Source of the DNA: Jejuia sp040720935
GTDB taxonomy: Bacteria > Bacteroidota > Bacteroidia > Flavobacteriales > Flavobacteriaceae
Length of the DNA: 64,000 nucleotides
Assembly: GCF_040720935.1 (NCBI RefSeq)
Contig: NZ_JBFDAE010000006.1
Span: forward strand, 186,001 to 250,000
Direction: 5' to 3'
A model generated the notes under the pieces. The model ran no database searches and was not told the origin of the DNA. It was given only the letters and a program-made list of their open reading frames with translations. The translations under genes and the position numbers were made by a program. Numbering within the stretch: the first letter of the stretch is position 1; each line of letters starts with the position of its first letter. This document shows positions 33,188 through 41,524 of this stretch, in pieces.

Positions 33188-34795
33188 TTATTCAGTTACT
33201 TGAAAAATTATAGGTAGAGAATAGGGCACATTTACTGTTTTACCATTATGTATTCCTGGTTTAAATTTTGGAAGTGTATTGATAACACGTATGGCTTCAG
33301 CTTCTAATCCTGGATGTTTCGCTCTTGACCGTACATCTATCACATCGCCGTTCTTATCAATTTTAAAAATGACGTTAATTCGTTGTCTTCCTTTTAAGCC
33401 TAATTCTTTAGCTAATTTTGTATTGAAATTTATGTTAACATGTTTTGAAACATTCATAGACATGCATTTTTTTTGTTCTTTGTTTGAACCTTCACAACCG
33501 GGAAACAGCGGTACTTCATCTATAATTGAAAAAGGAACTTCTAAAGCATTTTTATATTCTTCTTTTAGTTTTAAAAGCTCTTTTTCTTTTTGCCTTTTGC
33601 TTTCTTCCGTTTCTTTAACTTCTGATTTTGCAGAATTCGTCCAATTTATATAAATAGTATATGACGAACCATCTGGAAAGTTAACTTCACTTTTTGATAA
33701 ATTTTCTGGAACTTTCTCTGTTATATGATGGACACTATAACTCACTAAATCATTTGATCTATCAATTTGGGTCCAACTCACATAGTCTTTATTTTTCTTA
33801 AGAAAATCTTCATATTTAGTATGAATTTCTTTTTTATCTCCCACCATTTTCTCTCCTTTTTTCAAACTATAGGAGTATTGGCTTAATTCTAAATTCTCCT
33901 GTCCTATTTCATCTGTAAGAGCTTCTTTTTCACATGAAACATAAATTAACATCCCTAAAATAACAGGAGCTATAATTACATATTTTAATAAATTAACCCG
34001 TTTGGATTTTGATTTTGATAACATAACGATGCGTTTTTTGATTAATGATTGTTTAAAAAATGGATTGATGAATGAAATGTTTTTAGTCTCAAAAACTTGA
34101 GATAATAAGCTTTGGTAGTATTGGGATTTATCTTGGGTTTTTACTGCTTGATCATCTGCAATAAACTCATGAAGCGATAGTATTTTACTTTGATAGATAT
34201 ATATTAACGGATTGAACCAAAATAGAATTCTTAACAATTCAAAGAACAATAAATCTAACGTGTGTTTTTGTTTTACATGCACCATTTCATGTTTTAAAAC
34301 AGCTGCCCTTTGCTCTTTTTTAAGTTGTTCGCCTAAAAACACATAATTAAAAAACGAAAATGCGACATTGCTTTTCATTAAATTAACTATAAATATATTG
34401 TCTATTCTTTCCTTTGGGTTTTTATACAAAAGCTGTAATAGTTTTATCAATTTATAAATAAAAACTATTGTGGCGATTCCTATACCTAAATAAATGATGG
34501 ACTCCCAAGTCCAAAAAGAGTTTTCCACGACTAAAGTAGGCTCTAAGGTTATAGGACTTATAGCTGTTTCAGTAGGTTTACCTATAAAAACCTCTGGTAA
34601 ATTTATCATGTAATTTTGCGAAATGATGGTTTTAAAACTGGATATTTTAATAAAGGGAATTACTAATGATAAAATAGTTGTTACCAGCAAATAGGCGCGA
34701 TTCCAGTTAAAGAACGTTTCCTTTCTTAAAAACACATCATATATAATTAGAAAGAAAAACTGAAAAGCAACGGTTTGAATGATATAATGTAACAT
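33188..34795 (-). CDS. BlaR1-like M56 metallopeptidase with TonB C-terminal domain
   Basis: A 535-residue membrane protease. Four hydrophobic helices in the first 300 residues enclose the zinc motif HEMVHVKQKH (His169, Glu170, His173) and the downstream EFIADDQAV. After the last helix (VIIAPVILGMLIYVSC) the periplasmic part ends in a TonB C-terminal domain: AKELGLKGRQRINVIFKIDKNGDVIDVRSRAKHPGLEAEAIRVINTLPKFKPGIHNGKTVNVPYSLPIIFQV. In BlaR/MecR systems the protease cleaves the BlaI repressor on sensing a signal; the sensor here is not a penicillin-binding domain, so the signal is unknown. Two bases downstream of the blaI-like gene. Confidence 0.93.
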   Translation of the reverse strand: MLHYIIQTVAFQFFFLIIYDVFLRKETFFNWNRAYLLVTTILSLVIPFIKISSFKTIISQNYMINLPEVFIGKPTETAISPITLEPTLVVENSFWTWESIIYLGIGIATIVFIYKLIKLLQLLYKNPKERIDNIFIVNLMKSNVAFSFFNYVFLGEQLKKEQRAAVLKHEMVHVKQKHTLDLLFFELLRILFWFNPLIYIYQSKILSLHEFIADDQAVKTQDKSQYYQSLLSQVFETKNISFINPFFKQSLIKKRIVMLSKSKSKRVNLLKYVIIAPVILGMLIYVSCEKEALTDEIGQENLELSQYSYSLKKGEKMVGDKKEIHTKYEDFLKKNKDYVSWTQIDRSNDLVSYSVHHITEKVPENLSKSEVNFPDGSSYTIYINWTNSAKSEVKETEESKRQKEKELLKLKEEYKNALEVPFSIIDEVPLFPGCEGSNKEQKKCMSMNVSKHVNINFNTKLAKELGLKGRQRINVIFKIDKNGDVIDVRSRAKHPGLEAEAIRVINTLPKFKPGIHNGKTVNVPYSLPIIFQVTE

Positions 34796-34797
34796 GG

Positions 34798-35160
34798 CTA
34801 CGATTCTTTTTTGTTAATTTCTTTTAGCACAGACTCTAGGTCTTTAATATCCATATCATTCTTTTTTACAAAAAATGACACCATACTTTTAAAGGATCCT
34901 TGAAAATAATTATCTACCAATTTATTTATCGATTGATTGCTATACTCTTGTTTTTCAACTAATGGAAAATAAATATGTCCTTTTCCTTCTTTTTCATAAT
35001 CTACAAAGCCTTTGTTTTCCAGAATTCTAACAATTGTAGATACCGTATTGTATGCTGGTTTTGGTTCTGGAAATTCTTCTATAATAGCTTTCACATTGGC
35101 TTTTTTAAGTTGCCAAAGAATTTGCATGATGTCCTCCTCTGCTTTTGTAAGTTGCTTCAT
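34798..35160 (-). CDS. BlaI/MecI/CopY-family transcriptional repressor
   Basis: A 120-residue winged-helix repressor: MKQLTKAEEDIMQILWQLKKANVKAIIEEFPEPKPAYNTVSTIVRILENKGFVDYEKEGKGHIYFPLV, then a dimerisation helix region YSNQSINKLVDNYFQGSFKSMVSFFV. It is followed by the M56 protease gene that presumably cleaves it. Tandem dyads of the form ACTAA-N4-TTAGT lie 105-136 bases upstream (35265-35296) and are probable binding sites, giving autoregulation. Confidence 0.94.
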   Translation of the reverse strand: MKQLTKAEEDIMQILWQLKKANVKAIIEEFPEPKPAYNTVSTIVRILENKGFVDYEKEGKGHIYFPLVEKQEYSNQSINKLVDNYFQGSFKSMVSFFVKKNDMDIKDLESVLKEINKKES

Positions 35161-35162
35161 TT

Positions 35163-35232
35163 ATGCTGAATTTATTTCAGTATCTTTTGATACTATTTCT
35201 ATTTTTTTGAGATACTGAAACAAGTTCAGCAT
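35163..35232. repeat. Inverted repeat in the blaI leader
   Basis: Arms ATGCTGAATTTATTTCAGTA+TCT (35163-35185) and AGATACTGAAACAAGTTCAG+CAT (35210-35232) pair over 23 bases with two mismatches. Each arm resembles the CATCCTGAAC repeat class. It lies right next to the blaI start codon, so its transcript could mask the translation start. Confidence 0.7.
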
Positions 35233-35259
35233 AGCAAAGTGAAATATTTCACTTTGCTA
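35232..35259. promoter_or_regulatory. 28-bp perfect palindrome between blaI and DUF456 genes
   Basis: TAGCAAAGTGAAAT followed directly by its exact complement, with no loop. It abuts the repeat at 35163-35232 and the dyads at 35265-35296. It may be part of the repeat element, a protein site, or a cruciform/terminator sequence. Confidence 0.6.
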
Positions 35260-35264
35260 ATATA

Positions 35265-35296
35265 ACTAAAAAATTAGTTCAAACTAAGTTTTTAGT
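35265..35296. promoter_or_regulatory. Tandem dyads, candidate BlaI-type operators
   Basis: Two 14-bp dyads ACTAA-AAAA-TTAGT (35265-35278) and ACTAA-GTTT-TTAGT (35283-35296), 18 bases centre to centre. Length and outer bases (ACTA...TAGT) match the known BlaI/MecI operator of staphylococci (ACTACATATGTAGT). They stand between the divergent blaI and DUF456 genes. Confidence 0.6.
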
Positions 35297-35355
35297 TTAA
35301 AAATGTAACAATCCCATTATTAATTCGTCTAAACAATAGAAACATTACACATTTT

Positions 35356-35859
35356 ATGGACATTATTTTAATAATTATAGCATTGTTATTTATGCTACTT
35401 GGGATTTTAGGCAGCTTTTTACCCGTTTTACCTGGACCAATTACGAGTTGGATTGGTTTACTCATCATACATTTTACAGATGCCATACCAATGAATAAAT
35501 CCTTCTTGATTATCACTTTTATAATAGCGGCATTTATTTGGATGGTGGATTACATTATTCCCGCCATTGGCACAAAACGGTTTGGAGGTTCTAAATACGG
35601 TATGATTGGTACAACTGTTGGATTAATTATCGGATTAGTTGCGCCTATTCCTGGAGGTATTATTATAGGGCCCTTCTTTGGAGCGCTTATTGGGGAATTA
35701 ATCAATAAAAATGATTCTAAAACTGCTGTAAAAGCTGCTTTTGGTTCTTTTATTGGTTTCTTAACTTCTACCTTTTTAAAGTTTATAGTGGCAGTAATAT
35801 TCTTTGGCCTTTACATTGGTAAACTTATAGAATATGGAGATCTGTTATTCAATTTATAA
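35356..35859 (+). CDS. DUF456 family membrane protein
   Basis: A 167-residue hydrophobic protein with four or more membrane helices rich in glycine: LLGILGSFLPVLPGPITSWIGLLIIHFTDA, WMVDYIIPAIGTKRFGGSKYGMIGTTVGLIIGLVAPIPGGIIIGPFFGALIGELI, KAAFGSFIGFLTSTFLKFIVAVIFFGLYI. The PVLPGP and GSKYGMIG segments and the glycine-zipper-like repeats are typical of DUF456. Function unknown. Divergent from blaI; it could be co-controlled by the dyads between them. A strong terminator follows. Confidence 0.9.
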   Translation: MDIILIIIALLFMLLGILGSFLPVLPGPITSWIGLLIIHFTDAIPMNKSFLIITFIIAAFIWMVDYIIPAIGTKRFGGSKYGMIGTTVGLIIGLVAPIPGGIIIGPFFGALIGELINKNDSKTAVKAAFGSFIGFLTSTFLKFIVAVIFFGLYIGKLIEYGDLLFNL

Positions 35860-35867
35860 AATAGAAG

Positions 35868-35901
35868 AGCCCTGTGGGTCTCTCACATCCACAGGGCTTT
35901 T
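35868..35901 (+). terminator. Rho-independent terminator after DUF456
   Basis: Stem AGCCCTGTGG / CCACAGGGCT, loop of about 13 bases, followed by TTTT. It begins ten bases after the DUF456 stop. Confidence 0.85.
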
Positions 35902-35999
35902 GTAAATTGCTATTATCAACAAAAAAATCGAGGGATTAATTAATCTGATATGTTGATGTAACAAAGATAACTATAAGTTTTTCTTTGAAGCTGTGGAAA

Positions 36000-36020
36000 A
36001 ACCGTAACACATTTACGGTT
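36000..36020 (-). terminator. Probable terminator after the response regulator
   Basis: Stem AACCGTAA / TTACGGTT with loop CACAT. Read on the minus strand the stem is followed by TTTTTCC. It lies about 100 bases beyond the stop of the regulator gene. The 259-base gap 35860-36118 otherwise holds only the two terminators and a dyad. Confidence 0.55.
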
Positions 36021-36094
36021 TCTATGTAGAACGTACTGAAAGAGAGCTTTTTAAAGAATAAAAAAAAGCACATTTTTTTGATTTTTTTTTAAAA

Positions 36095-36116
36095 TTTACA
36101 ATGCACGCATTGTAAA
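36095..36116. repeat. Perfect 10+2+10 inverted repeat next to the regulator stop
   Basis: TTTACAATGC-AC-GCATTGTAAA, starting two bases after the stop codon of the response regulator. The two-base spacer is too tight for a normal hairpin loop, so a protein-binding site is as likely as an RNA structure. Confidence 0.55.
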
Positions 36117-36118
36117 AA

Positions 36119-36796
36119 CTATATAAATCCTTTATTTCGGGCCTGATTTAACAGAGTTTCATCTTTTCCATCATCAATTGAAAAAATCTCTTTAAGCTGT
36201 TTTTTTCGCTTTTCTACAGCACTTAAAGAAATGTCTAAATGGGTGGCTAAACTTTTTGTTTTAACACCTTGGGACAATAAATGTAAAATCTTTCTATTTC
36301 TATCATCAATAACAATATCACTAGTAATGGATTTTCTTATAAAACTGTTAACCGTTCCGCTATAAAATGGTGGATTGTTAAGTACCGCCTGGAATGCACT
36401 TGCTAATTCACTTGAGGTTAAATCACTTTTTATCAAAAAACCTTCTGGGTCGATATTTTTCATGATATTATGAATTCTGAACGATTCATTGAACATGGTA
36501 AGTATTACAATTTTGGCATTTGGTAAGACTTTGCGCGCATATTCTGCCAAATCTTCCCCAGAACTCATACTACCATCGGTGGATGGCGGTAAACTAATAT
36601 CAACAAATAAAAGGTCATACGGCGTTTCTTTATCCACAGATTTGTCCATATACGCTACTGCCTCGTCACAATTATTGGCTATATCTATTGTTAACTCTTG
36701 GTGTTCCTTTTTAGTAAACATTAATGTGTTTTGATACCCTTCTATAATCATCGGGTGGTCATCTATCATCAATATTTTTATTTTTTCTATCGTCAT
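36119..36796 (-). CDS. LuxR/NarL-type response regulator
   Basis: A 225-residue two-component regulator. The receiver domain has the acidic pair in ILMIDDHPMIIEGY (Asp12-Asp13), the phosphorylation site Asp66 in YDLLFVDISLPP, and KIVILTMFN with the conserved Thr. The C-terminal helix-turn-helix (ILHLLSQGVKTKSLATHLDISLSAVEKRKKQLKEIF) is of the GerE/LuxR type. The ATG overlaps the end of the histidine kinase gene by 38 bases, so they are a translationally coupled pair. Confidence 0.93.
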   Translation of the reverse strand: MTIEKIKILMIDDHPMIIEGYQNTLMFTKKEHQELTIDIANNCDEAVAYMDKSVDKETPYDLLFVDISLPPSTDGSMSSGEDLAEYARKVLPNAKIVILTMFNESFRIHNIMKNIDPEGFLIKSDLTSSELASAFQAVLNNPPFYSGTVNSFIRKSITSDIVIDDRNRKILHLLSQGVKTKSLATHLDISLSAVEKRKKQLKEIFSIDDGKDETLLNQARNKGFI

Positions 36797-38642
36797 ATTC
36801 TTTATAATTAGTTGGCACTTCTATGGTAACCGTTGTTCCCTTATCTATTTCAGAATCAATATGAAGTGTTCCACCTACGGCATCAATTCTAGAATTCATA
36901 TTTTTTAATCCTATACCCGACTTGGCTTTATTCACCTCAAATCCAGAACCGTCATCTTTTATTATTAGGCAAATTACATCATTTTTCAGTTTAAAACTAA
37001 TATCTATGTGAGATGCATTGGCGTGTTTATAAATATTGTGTAACGCTTCTTGTAACATTCTATAGATATGGATTTTGTATTTGTTAGACACAGCATCCCA
37101 ATTTATAGCATCGTCATCAATAAAATCATATTCCAATTTATAAACAGTAGTTTGGGTTTCAACCAATGTTTTAATAATATCGATAAACCCAGAACCCGAT
37201 ATAAAATCGGTATTTAATTTATGAGACACTTCGCGAATATCATCCTCAATGGCTTTCAATTCTATGATATATTGACCTCTTGTTTCTATGGCTTCTTTAG
37301 AATTGCTCATATTTAGAGTATCCAAACTTAAGCGTGTACCAAATAATCGTCCTAGAACACCATCATGTAACTCTTGGGAAATACGCTTTTTCTCCAATGC
37401 TCTTACTTCCTCAATTCTCTCGTGCTCCCCAAGCATGAGGTTATAAATCTCTTCATTAGCTTCCTGTTGTTGTTTGGCAAACACTAACTGCTTGTTTTTG
37501 GCGCGTTGCGAAATAATGACATATATAAGTAATGCCGACACCAATAATATTACGGATATGATAATGAGCCATAAACGCTCTCTTGTAATACGTACATTTG
37601 CTTGTTCAATTTGCTGGGTTTCAAATCGGATTCTTGCAAATTTATTTCTGGTAGATCGCTCGGCCTTTTGCAGACTATCACTAAGTTTAACGTAAGCTTT
37701 TAAATGTTGCGTTGCTCTTTCGCCTTCTTCAATTTCAGATAATAAAAACATTGAAGTTAATAGTTCGTCTTTGGAATATTTTTCGGCTATGCGTTTAGCG
37801 TTGTAAGCATAATGTTTAGCAGAATCCACCATATTACGATCATAGAAATACTTAGCAAGATGTTGATTAATAATTATTGAGTTATAGCCTCCGTTTGGAT
37901 TGACACTATCGGCAACTTTCAAGGCTCTGAAATATAAATTTGGGAGTTCCTTATAATTTTTAGACAAATATTTGGTATGAGCGAAATTATCAAGAACCAA
38001 AGCATAAAAGTTTGGGGTCTTATTAATTAAATTAGTGTCAGATAAAATTTCACTATAATATTTTATAGCCAATTCGTAATTACCAGATTTTTTATAGGAA
38101 AGTGCTAAATTGTTTTTAGAAAGATTAATATTGTATGAATTAATATAATCATATTCTTTTTTTAATTCGATCGACTTTTTGTGATAAGAAATAGACTCTT
38201 CAAATTGTTCCAATTCACCAAAAAGTAGTCCTAAGTTATTATAAACATAGGATTTGTATTTTTTAACATCGTTAGTCTGAGTCAGGTAATTTAATAATGT
38301 TAGAGCCTCAAATGAGGTTACTTCACTAGCGGTAAAATCCTTTTCATTTTTTTGTACTACAGCTATTCCATAGAGGGTTTTAGCAGTAAAAAAGTCATTA
38401 TTTAATTTTTTAAAAACTTTTTCAGCTTTAAAGTAATGATGGTAAGCACTATCTCCTAAAAAACTATACCTATAAAGTTCTCCAATTTTATAATTAATCT
38501 TAGCTATCGACAAAGAATCTCTAACCTCATTTCTTAAAATCCTTTTTTTAAGTGAATCTATTTGACGAAAATTGGTTTTCTCTTGCGCAAAAGAAGACAG
38601 AGAAAAAAATAAAGCTACTACTAAGGAAATTAAATATTTCAA
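36759..38642 (-). CDS. TPR-containing sensor histidine kinase
   Basis: A 627-residue membrane sensor kinase. Signal sequence (LISLVVALFFSLSSFAQ), periplasmic TPR array (about 40-330, e.g. ESISYHKKSIELKKEYDY, GNYELAIKYYSEILSDTN), one transmembrane helix (LWLIIISVILLVSALLIYVII, about 345-365), a coiled linker, a HisKA_3 box with RISQELHDGVLGRLFGTRLSL (His426), and an HATPase domain (ALHNIYKHANASHIDISF, IIKDDGSGFE, GIGLKNMNSRIDAVGGTLHI). It is a NarX/DesK-like kinase that should phosphorylate the LuxR-type regulator encoded downstream. Signal unknown. Confidence 0.93.
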   Translation of the reverse strand: MKYLISLVVALFFSLSSFAQEKTNFRQIDSLKKRILRNEVRDSLSIAKINYKIGELYRYSFLGDSAYHHYFKAEKVFKKLNNDFFTAKTLYGIAVVQKNEKDFTASEVTSFEALTLLNYLTQTNDVKKYKSYVYNNLGLLFGELEQFEESISYHKKSIELKKEYDYINSYNINLSKNNLALSYKKSGNYELAIKYYSEILSDTNLINKTPNFYALVLDNFAHTKYLSKNYKELPNLYFRALKVADSVNPNGGYNSIIINQHLAKYFYDRNMVDSAKHYAYNAKRIAEKYSKDELLTSMFLLSEIEEGERATQHLKAYVKLSDSLQKAERSTRNKFARIRFETQQIEQANVRITRERLWLIIISVILLVSALLIYVIISQRAKNKQLVFAKQQQEANEEIYNLMLGEHERIEEVRALEKKRISQELHDGVLGRLFGTRLSLDTLNMSNSKEAIETRGQYIIELKAIEDDIREVSHKLNTDFISGSGFIDIIKTLVETQTTVYKLEYDFIDDDAINWDAVSNKYKIHIYRMLQEALHNIYKHANASHIDISFKLKNDVICLIIKDDGSGFEVNKAKSGIGLKNMNSRIDAVGGTLHIDSEIDKGTTVTIEVPTNYKEYDDRKNKNIDDR

Positions 38643-38700
38643 AAATTAATACTTTTTGATATTCCTTCAAATGTATCTATATTTTTTTATTTATCAATAA

Positions 38701-38729
38701 AAAACTCATTGCGCTTTGCAATGAGTTTT
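38701..38729 (-). terminator. Terminator after the 50-residue lipoprotein gene
   Basis: Perfect stem AAAACTCATTGC / GCAATGAGTTTT with a five-base loop, 28 bases beyond the stop at 38758. On the minus strand it is followed by a TTTATT run. Confidence 0.8.
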
Positions 38730-38757
38730 CTTTATTAAATAAGTAATTCTGTTTTTA

Positions 38758-38910
38758 CTAATTATCAACTCCACCTCCCGTAAAAGGCATCTCCGTATCT
38801 TCTTCATTATTATCTTCTAATAAATCATCTTCATTTAAATCTTGTTTAACACAAGAGGTGAAAGATGCAAACAATAATGCCATAATTAATGTAATTTTTA
38901 GGGCTTTCAT
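38758..38910 (-). CDS. Small acidic lipoprotein, 50 residues
   Basis: Short reading frame beginning MKALKITLIMALLFASFTSC, a good lipoprotein signal with the lipobox cysteine at position 20, followed by an acidic tail VKQDLNEDDLLEDNNEEDTEMPFTGGGVDN. A clear terminator starts 28 bases after the stop. The signal, composition and terminator make it a real gene. No family recognised. Similar tiny acidic lipoproteins are frequent in Flavobacteria next to signalling genes. Upstream lies a 400-base region with no other gene. Confidence 0.75.
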   Translation of the reverse strand: MKALKITLIMALLFASFTSCVKQDLNEDDLLEDNNEEDTEMPFTGGGVDN

Positions 38911-39310
38911 AAATATTCAATTTTAAGGTTAATTATTTTTCATTTTTAATTCAAAAACATGTACAATAGTTTAGGATTTAGACATCTAAATCTTAAACAA
39001 GGGAAAATGGAATAATTAATTTAAAATCGAATGCATTTTAAAGCAAACGATACTATTATACTTTAGAGGGAATTAGACCTTTGGGCCAAAAAAAGGATTA
39101 ATTAAGTTATGTTGGCTGAGGGAAAATATGTGTGCCTTATAACTGGTGCTAAAGTAGTATTAAAGAATTATCATTCAACAATAAAATCGATGAAATGTTG
39201 TTTTAATCGACTAAATGCAATGAAAAATGCTTTTCATCGATAATATAGACCTACTAAACCGATTTAAAGCCATTTTTAAATCTCCCATTGAAATACATTT
39301 TTAAATAATA
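38911..39310. other. 400-base intergenic region with short dyads
   Basis: No convincing gene. It separates the LacI gene ending at 39311 from the small lipoprotein gene. It contains a dyad ATGAAAA-atgc-TTTTCAT (39220-39237) and repeated ATCGA-bearing words around 39186-39242 that resemble half-sites of LacI-family operators. Promoter of the small lipoprotein gene expected near 38920-39000; no certain core seen. Confidence 0.5.
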
Positions 39311-40318
39311 TCAGAGGGTAGATTTACGTTTCTCAAAGCTGGTTCTTACAATTTTCGTAGAATAATCTATGACCTCGCCCGTTTTCATCTCTAATCTTTT
39401 TATGAGAAGTTGGGCTGCCTTTGCCCCAATTTTTTTAGCATGCTGTCTTATGGTTGTCAGTTTTGGAATAGAATGGTTAGAAACAGCCTTACTTGAAAAA
39501 CCAACAACCGATATATCTTTTGGGACCTTTAGTTTAAAGTTTACTGCTGTATTTACTGCAATAACACCGGACGCACTATCGGCAGCGATTACCCCATCAA
39601 CTCCCTTATTCTTTTTGAAAAGCTTTTTTATTTTTTGTTGGGTATCCTCGCCTTTTTTAATTTTCAGAACTATTGGTTCTAATGTTTGTGATTCCAAAAT
39701 AGCTTTGTTATAGCCTCTCTCTCTCAATTTACCAACGCTAATATCATCTATGTTGCTTATAAAAATTATGTTTTTTCTGCCTTCTGCCAATAAACTTTTC
39801 GTAGCATTATATGTGGCTTCAAAATCATCAACGATTACCTTATCACATAAAACATCATGGGCCACTCTATCAAACATCACTATCGGTAATCCCTGGGCTA
39901 TAGTATCTTTAAAATGCTGAATTTCGTTTTTCATTTGAGTCTCTTTAGCTAAACTCATAATAAAACCATCAACACTACCATTAGCCAATAATTCTAAGCT
40001 ATCTTTTTCTTTTTGTAAAGACTCGTTCGAGATACACGTTATAATGTTATAGCCATGTAAATTTGCTTCCCGTTCTATACCAAACAAAACTTTTGATAGA
40101 AAATGATTTAATATATCTGGGATAATTACCCCAATAGTTTTGGTTTTGTTCTGTTTTAAACTTAACGCTACTTTATTTGGCTTGTAGTTATATAATGCCG
40201 CCAATTCTTTAACACGCTTTACAGTATCCTCACCTATTTCCTCACTATTATTAAGTGCTTTAGAAACCGTAGAAATAGAAACATTTAACTCTTTTGCAAG
40301 TTGTTTTAAGGTTACCAT
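39311..40318 (-). CDS. LacI-family transcriptional regulator
   Basis: A 335-residue repressor. The N-terminal helix-turn-helix MVTLKQLAKELNVSISTVSKALNNSEEIGEDTVKRVKELAALYNYKPNKVALSLKQNKTKTIGVIIP is classic LacI with hinge helix; the rest is a periplasmic-binding-protein-like effector domain (GVDGVIAADSASGVIAVN, DISVVGFSSKAVSNHSIPKLTTIRQHAKKIGAKAAQLLIKRLE). Second of two LacI genes in a row, downstream of the GH105-GH154 gene. Effector unknown; a mono- or disaccharide from the polysaccharide is likely. Confidence 0.93.
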   Translation of the reverse strand: MVTLKQLAKELNVSISTVSKALNNSEEIGEDTVKRVKELAALYNYKPNKVALSLKQNKTKTIGVIIPDILNHFLSKVLFGIEREANLHGYNIITCISNESLQKEKDSLELLANGSVDGFIMSLAKETQMKNEIQHFKDTIAQGLPIVMFDRVAHDVLCDKVIVDDFEATYNATKSLLAEGRKNIIFISNIDDISVGKLRERGYNKAILESQTLEPIVLKIKKGEDTQQKIKKLFKKNKGVDGVIAADSASGVIAVNTAVNFKLKVPKDISVVGFSSKAVSNHSIPKLTTIRQHAKKIGAKAAQLLIKRLEMKTGEVIDYSTKIVRTSFEKRKSTL

Positions 40319-40486
40319 GAGGGTTTAAATTAGTTAAAACGAATATGCAATTTACAAAAATGGAGGGTTTAAATACTATGAATAAATTAAATTGTCTATA
40401 AAATCACTTTGAAATACTGAATAAATACTGAATGGCAATCTCAAGTAAAACCAATATTATATAAGTAATGACATGTCACCTACTTT

Positions 40487-41515
40487 TCATACTTCAGTAT
40501 TTATTTTATATTTAGAAGAATCCCTAACAACCAACTTAGATGTTAGGACGACAGATTTACCGGTACTCTTTTTATTCTTTATTTGATGCATCAATAAGGT
40601 TGCTGCCTTTTTACCCATTTCAAAATCGGGTTGATCTATAGTGGTAAGTGAAGGTTCTATAACGGCAGAAATAGGGTCGTTGTTAAATCCGACTATCGCA
40701 ATATCTTCGGGAATTCTTACCCCATGTGCCTTAAAATATTGAATGGCACTAATAGCTGCTGTATCATTAACTGAAAAAATACCATCAACATCTTTCAGTT
40801 TTAAAACTTTTTTTGCCATTGAAGTCCCCTCTTTTTCGGTTAGTTTTGAAATCAAACAAAATGGGGCTTCATATTTTAATCCATATTTTTCCAATGCAGC
40901 TTTATACCCTTTTTTCCTGTTTTGATATAATTCTATGTCTTGCGGCCCACCAAAATGCACAATGTTTTTACAGCCTTGAAGAATTAGATGTTCGGTAGCT
41001 TTAAAACTAGCTTCAAAATCATTAATACTTATGCTGGTACAATCTTCAAAACTACAGGGTCTATCATAAAAAACTATGGGAGAGCCGTAATCTTTATAAG
41101 GTTTTAAATGTTCGAATGAAGTGGTTTGCATCGAAATAGAAATCAAGACACCATCCACTCTATTGGACAACAACGTAGCCATTATTTTTTGCTCACGCTC
41201 TAGACTTTCGAGCGATTGACAAATAAGCACATTATAGCCTGCTTCATAAGCGGTTTCCTCAATTCCTGCAATGACGTTTGAAAAGAAGTTCCTAGAAATT
41301 CTAGGTACTACAACTCCTATGGTATTGGTTTTATTGGTTCTTAAATTTGAAGCTAGAATATTACGCTGGTATCCTAATTCAGTAGCTTTAGCTAATATCT
41401 TTGCCTTTGTTTTTTTTGAAACCCGGGGACTATCATTTAACGCACGCGATACGGTGGAGCTATCTATTCCAAGCGCCTTGGATATATCGTGGATGGTAAC
41501 TTTTCCTGAGTTCAT
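40487..41515 (-). CDS. LacI-family transcriptional regulator
   Basis: A 342-residue LacI protein: VTIHDISKALGIDSSTVSRALNDSPRVSKKTKAKILAKATELGYQRNILASNLRTNKTNTIGVVVPRISRNFFSNVIAGIEE, then an effector domain with VDGIFSVNDTAAISAIQYFKAHGVRIPEDIAIVGFNNDPISAVIEPSLTTIDQPDFEMGKKAATLLMHQI. It begins nine bases after the end of the GH105-GH154 gene on the same strand, so it is likely co-transcribed. The perfect palindrome at 44679-44706, with a central CG as in LacI-family operators, is its most probable site (inference). Confidence 0.93.
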   Translation of the reverse strand: MNSGKVTIHDISKALGIDSSTVSRALNDSPRVSKKTKAKILAKATELGYQRNILASNLRTNKTNTIGVVVPRISRNFFSNVIAGIEETAYEAGYNVLICQSLESLEREQKIMATLLSNRVDGVLISISMQTTSFEHLKPYKDYGSPIVFYDRPCSFEDCTSISINDFEASFKATEHLILQGCKNIVHFGGPQDIELYQNRKKGYKAALEKYGLKYEAPFCLISKLTEKEGTSMAKKVLKLKDVDGIFSVNDTAAISAIQYFKAHGVRIPEDIAIVGFNNDPISAVIEPSLTTIDQPDFEMGKKAATLLMHQIKNKKSTGKSVVLTSKLVVRDSSKYKINTEV

Positions 41516-41524
41516 ATTGAAAAC

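Noticed and set aside
33279..33653. Plus-strand frame of 124 codons in the M56 gene
   Set aside because: Lies entirely under the TonB C-terminal domain of the sense protein and has no support of its own.
39109..39243. Plus-strand frame of 44 codons (MLAEGKYVCLITG...) between LacI and the small lipoprotein
   Set aside because: No signal peptide, promoter or terminator fits, and it runs through the dyad-rich intergenic DNA; treated as chance.
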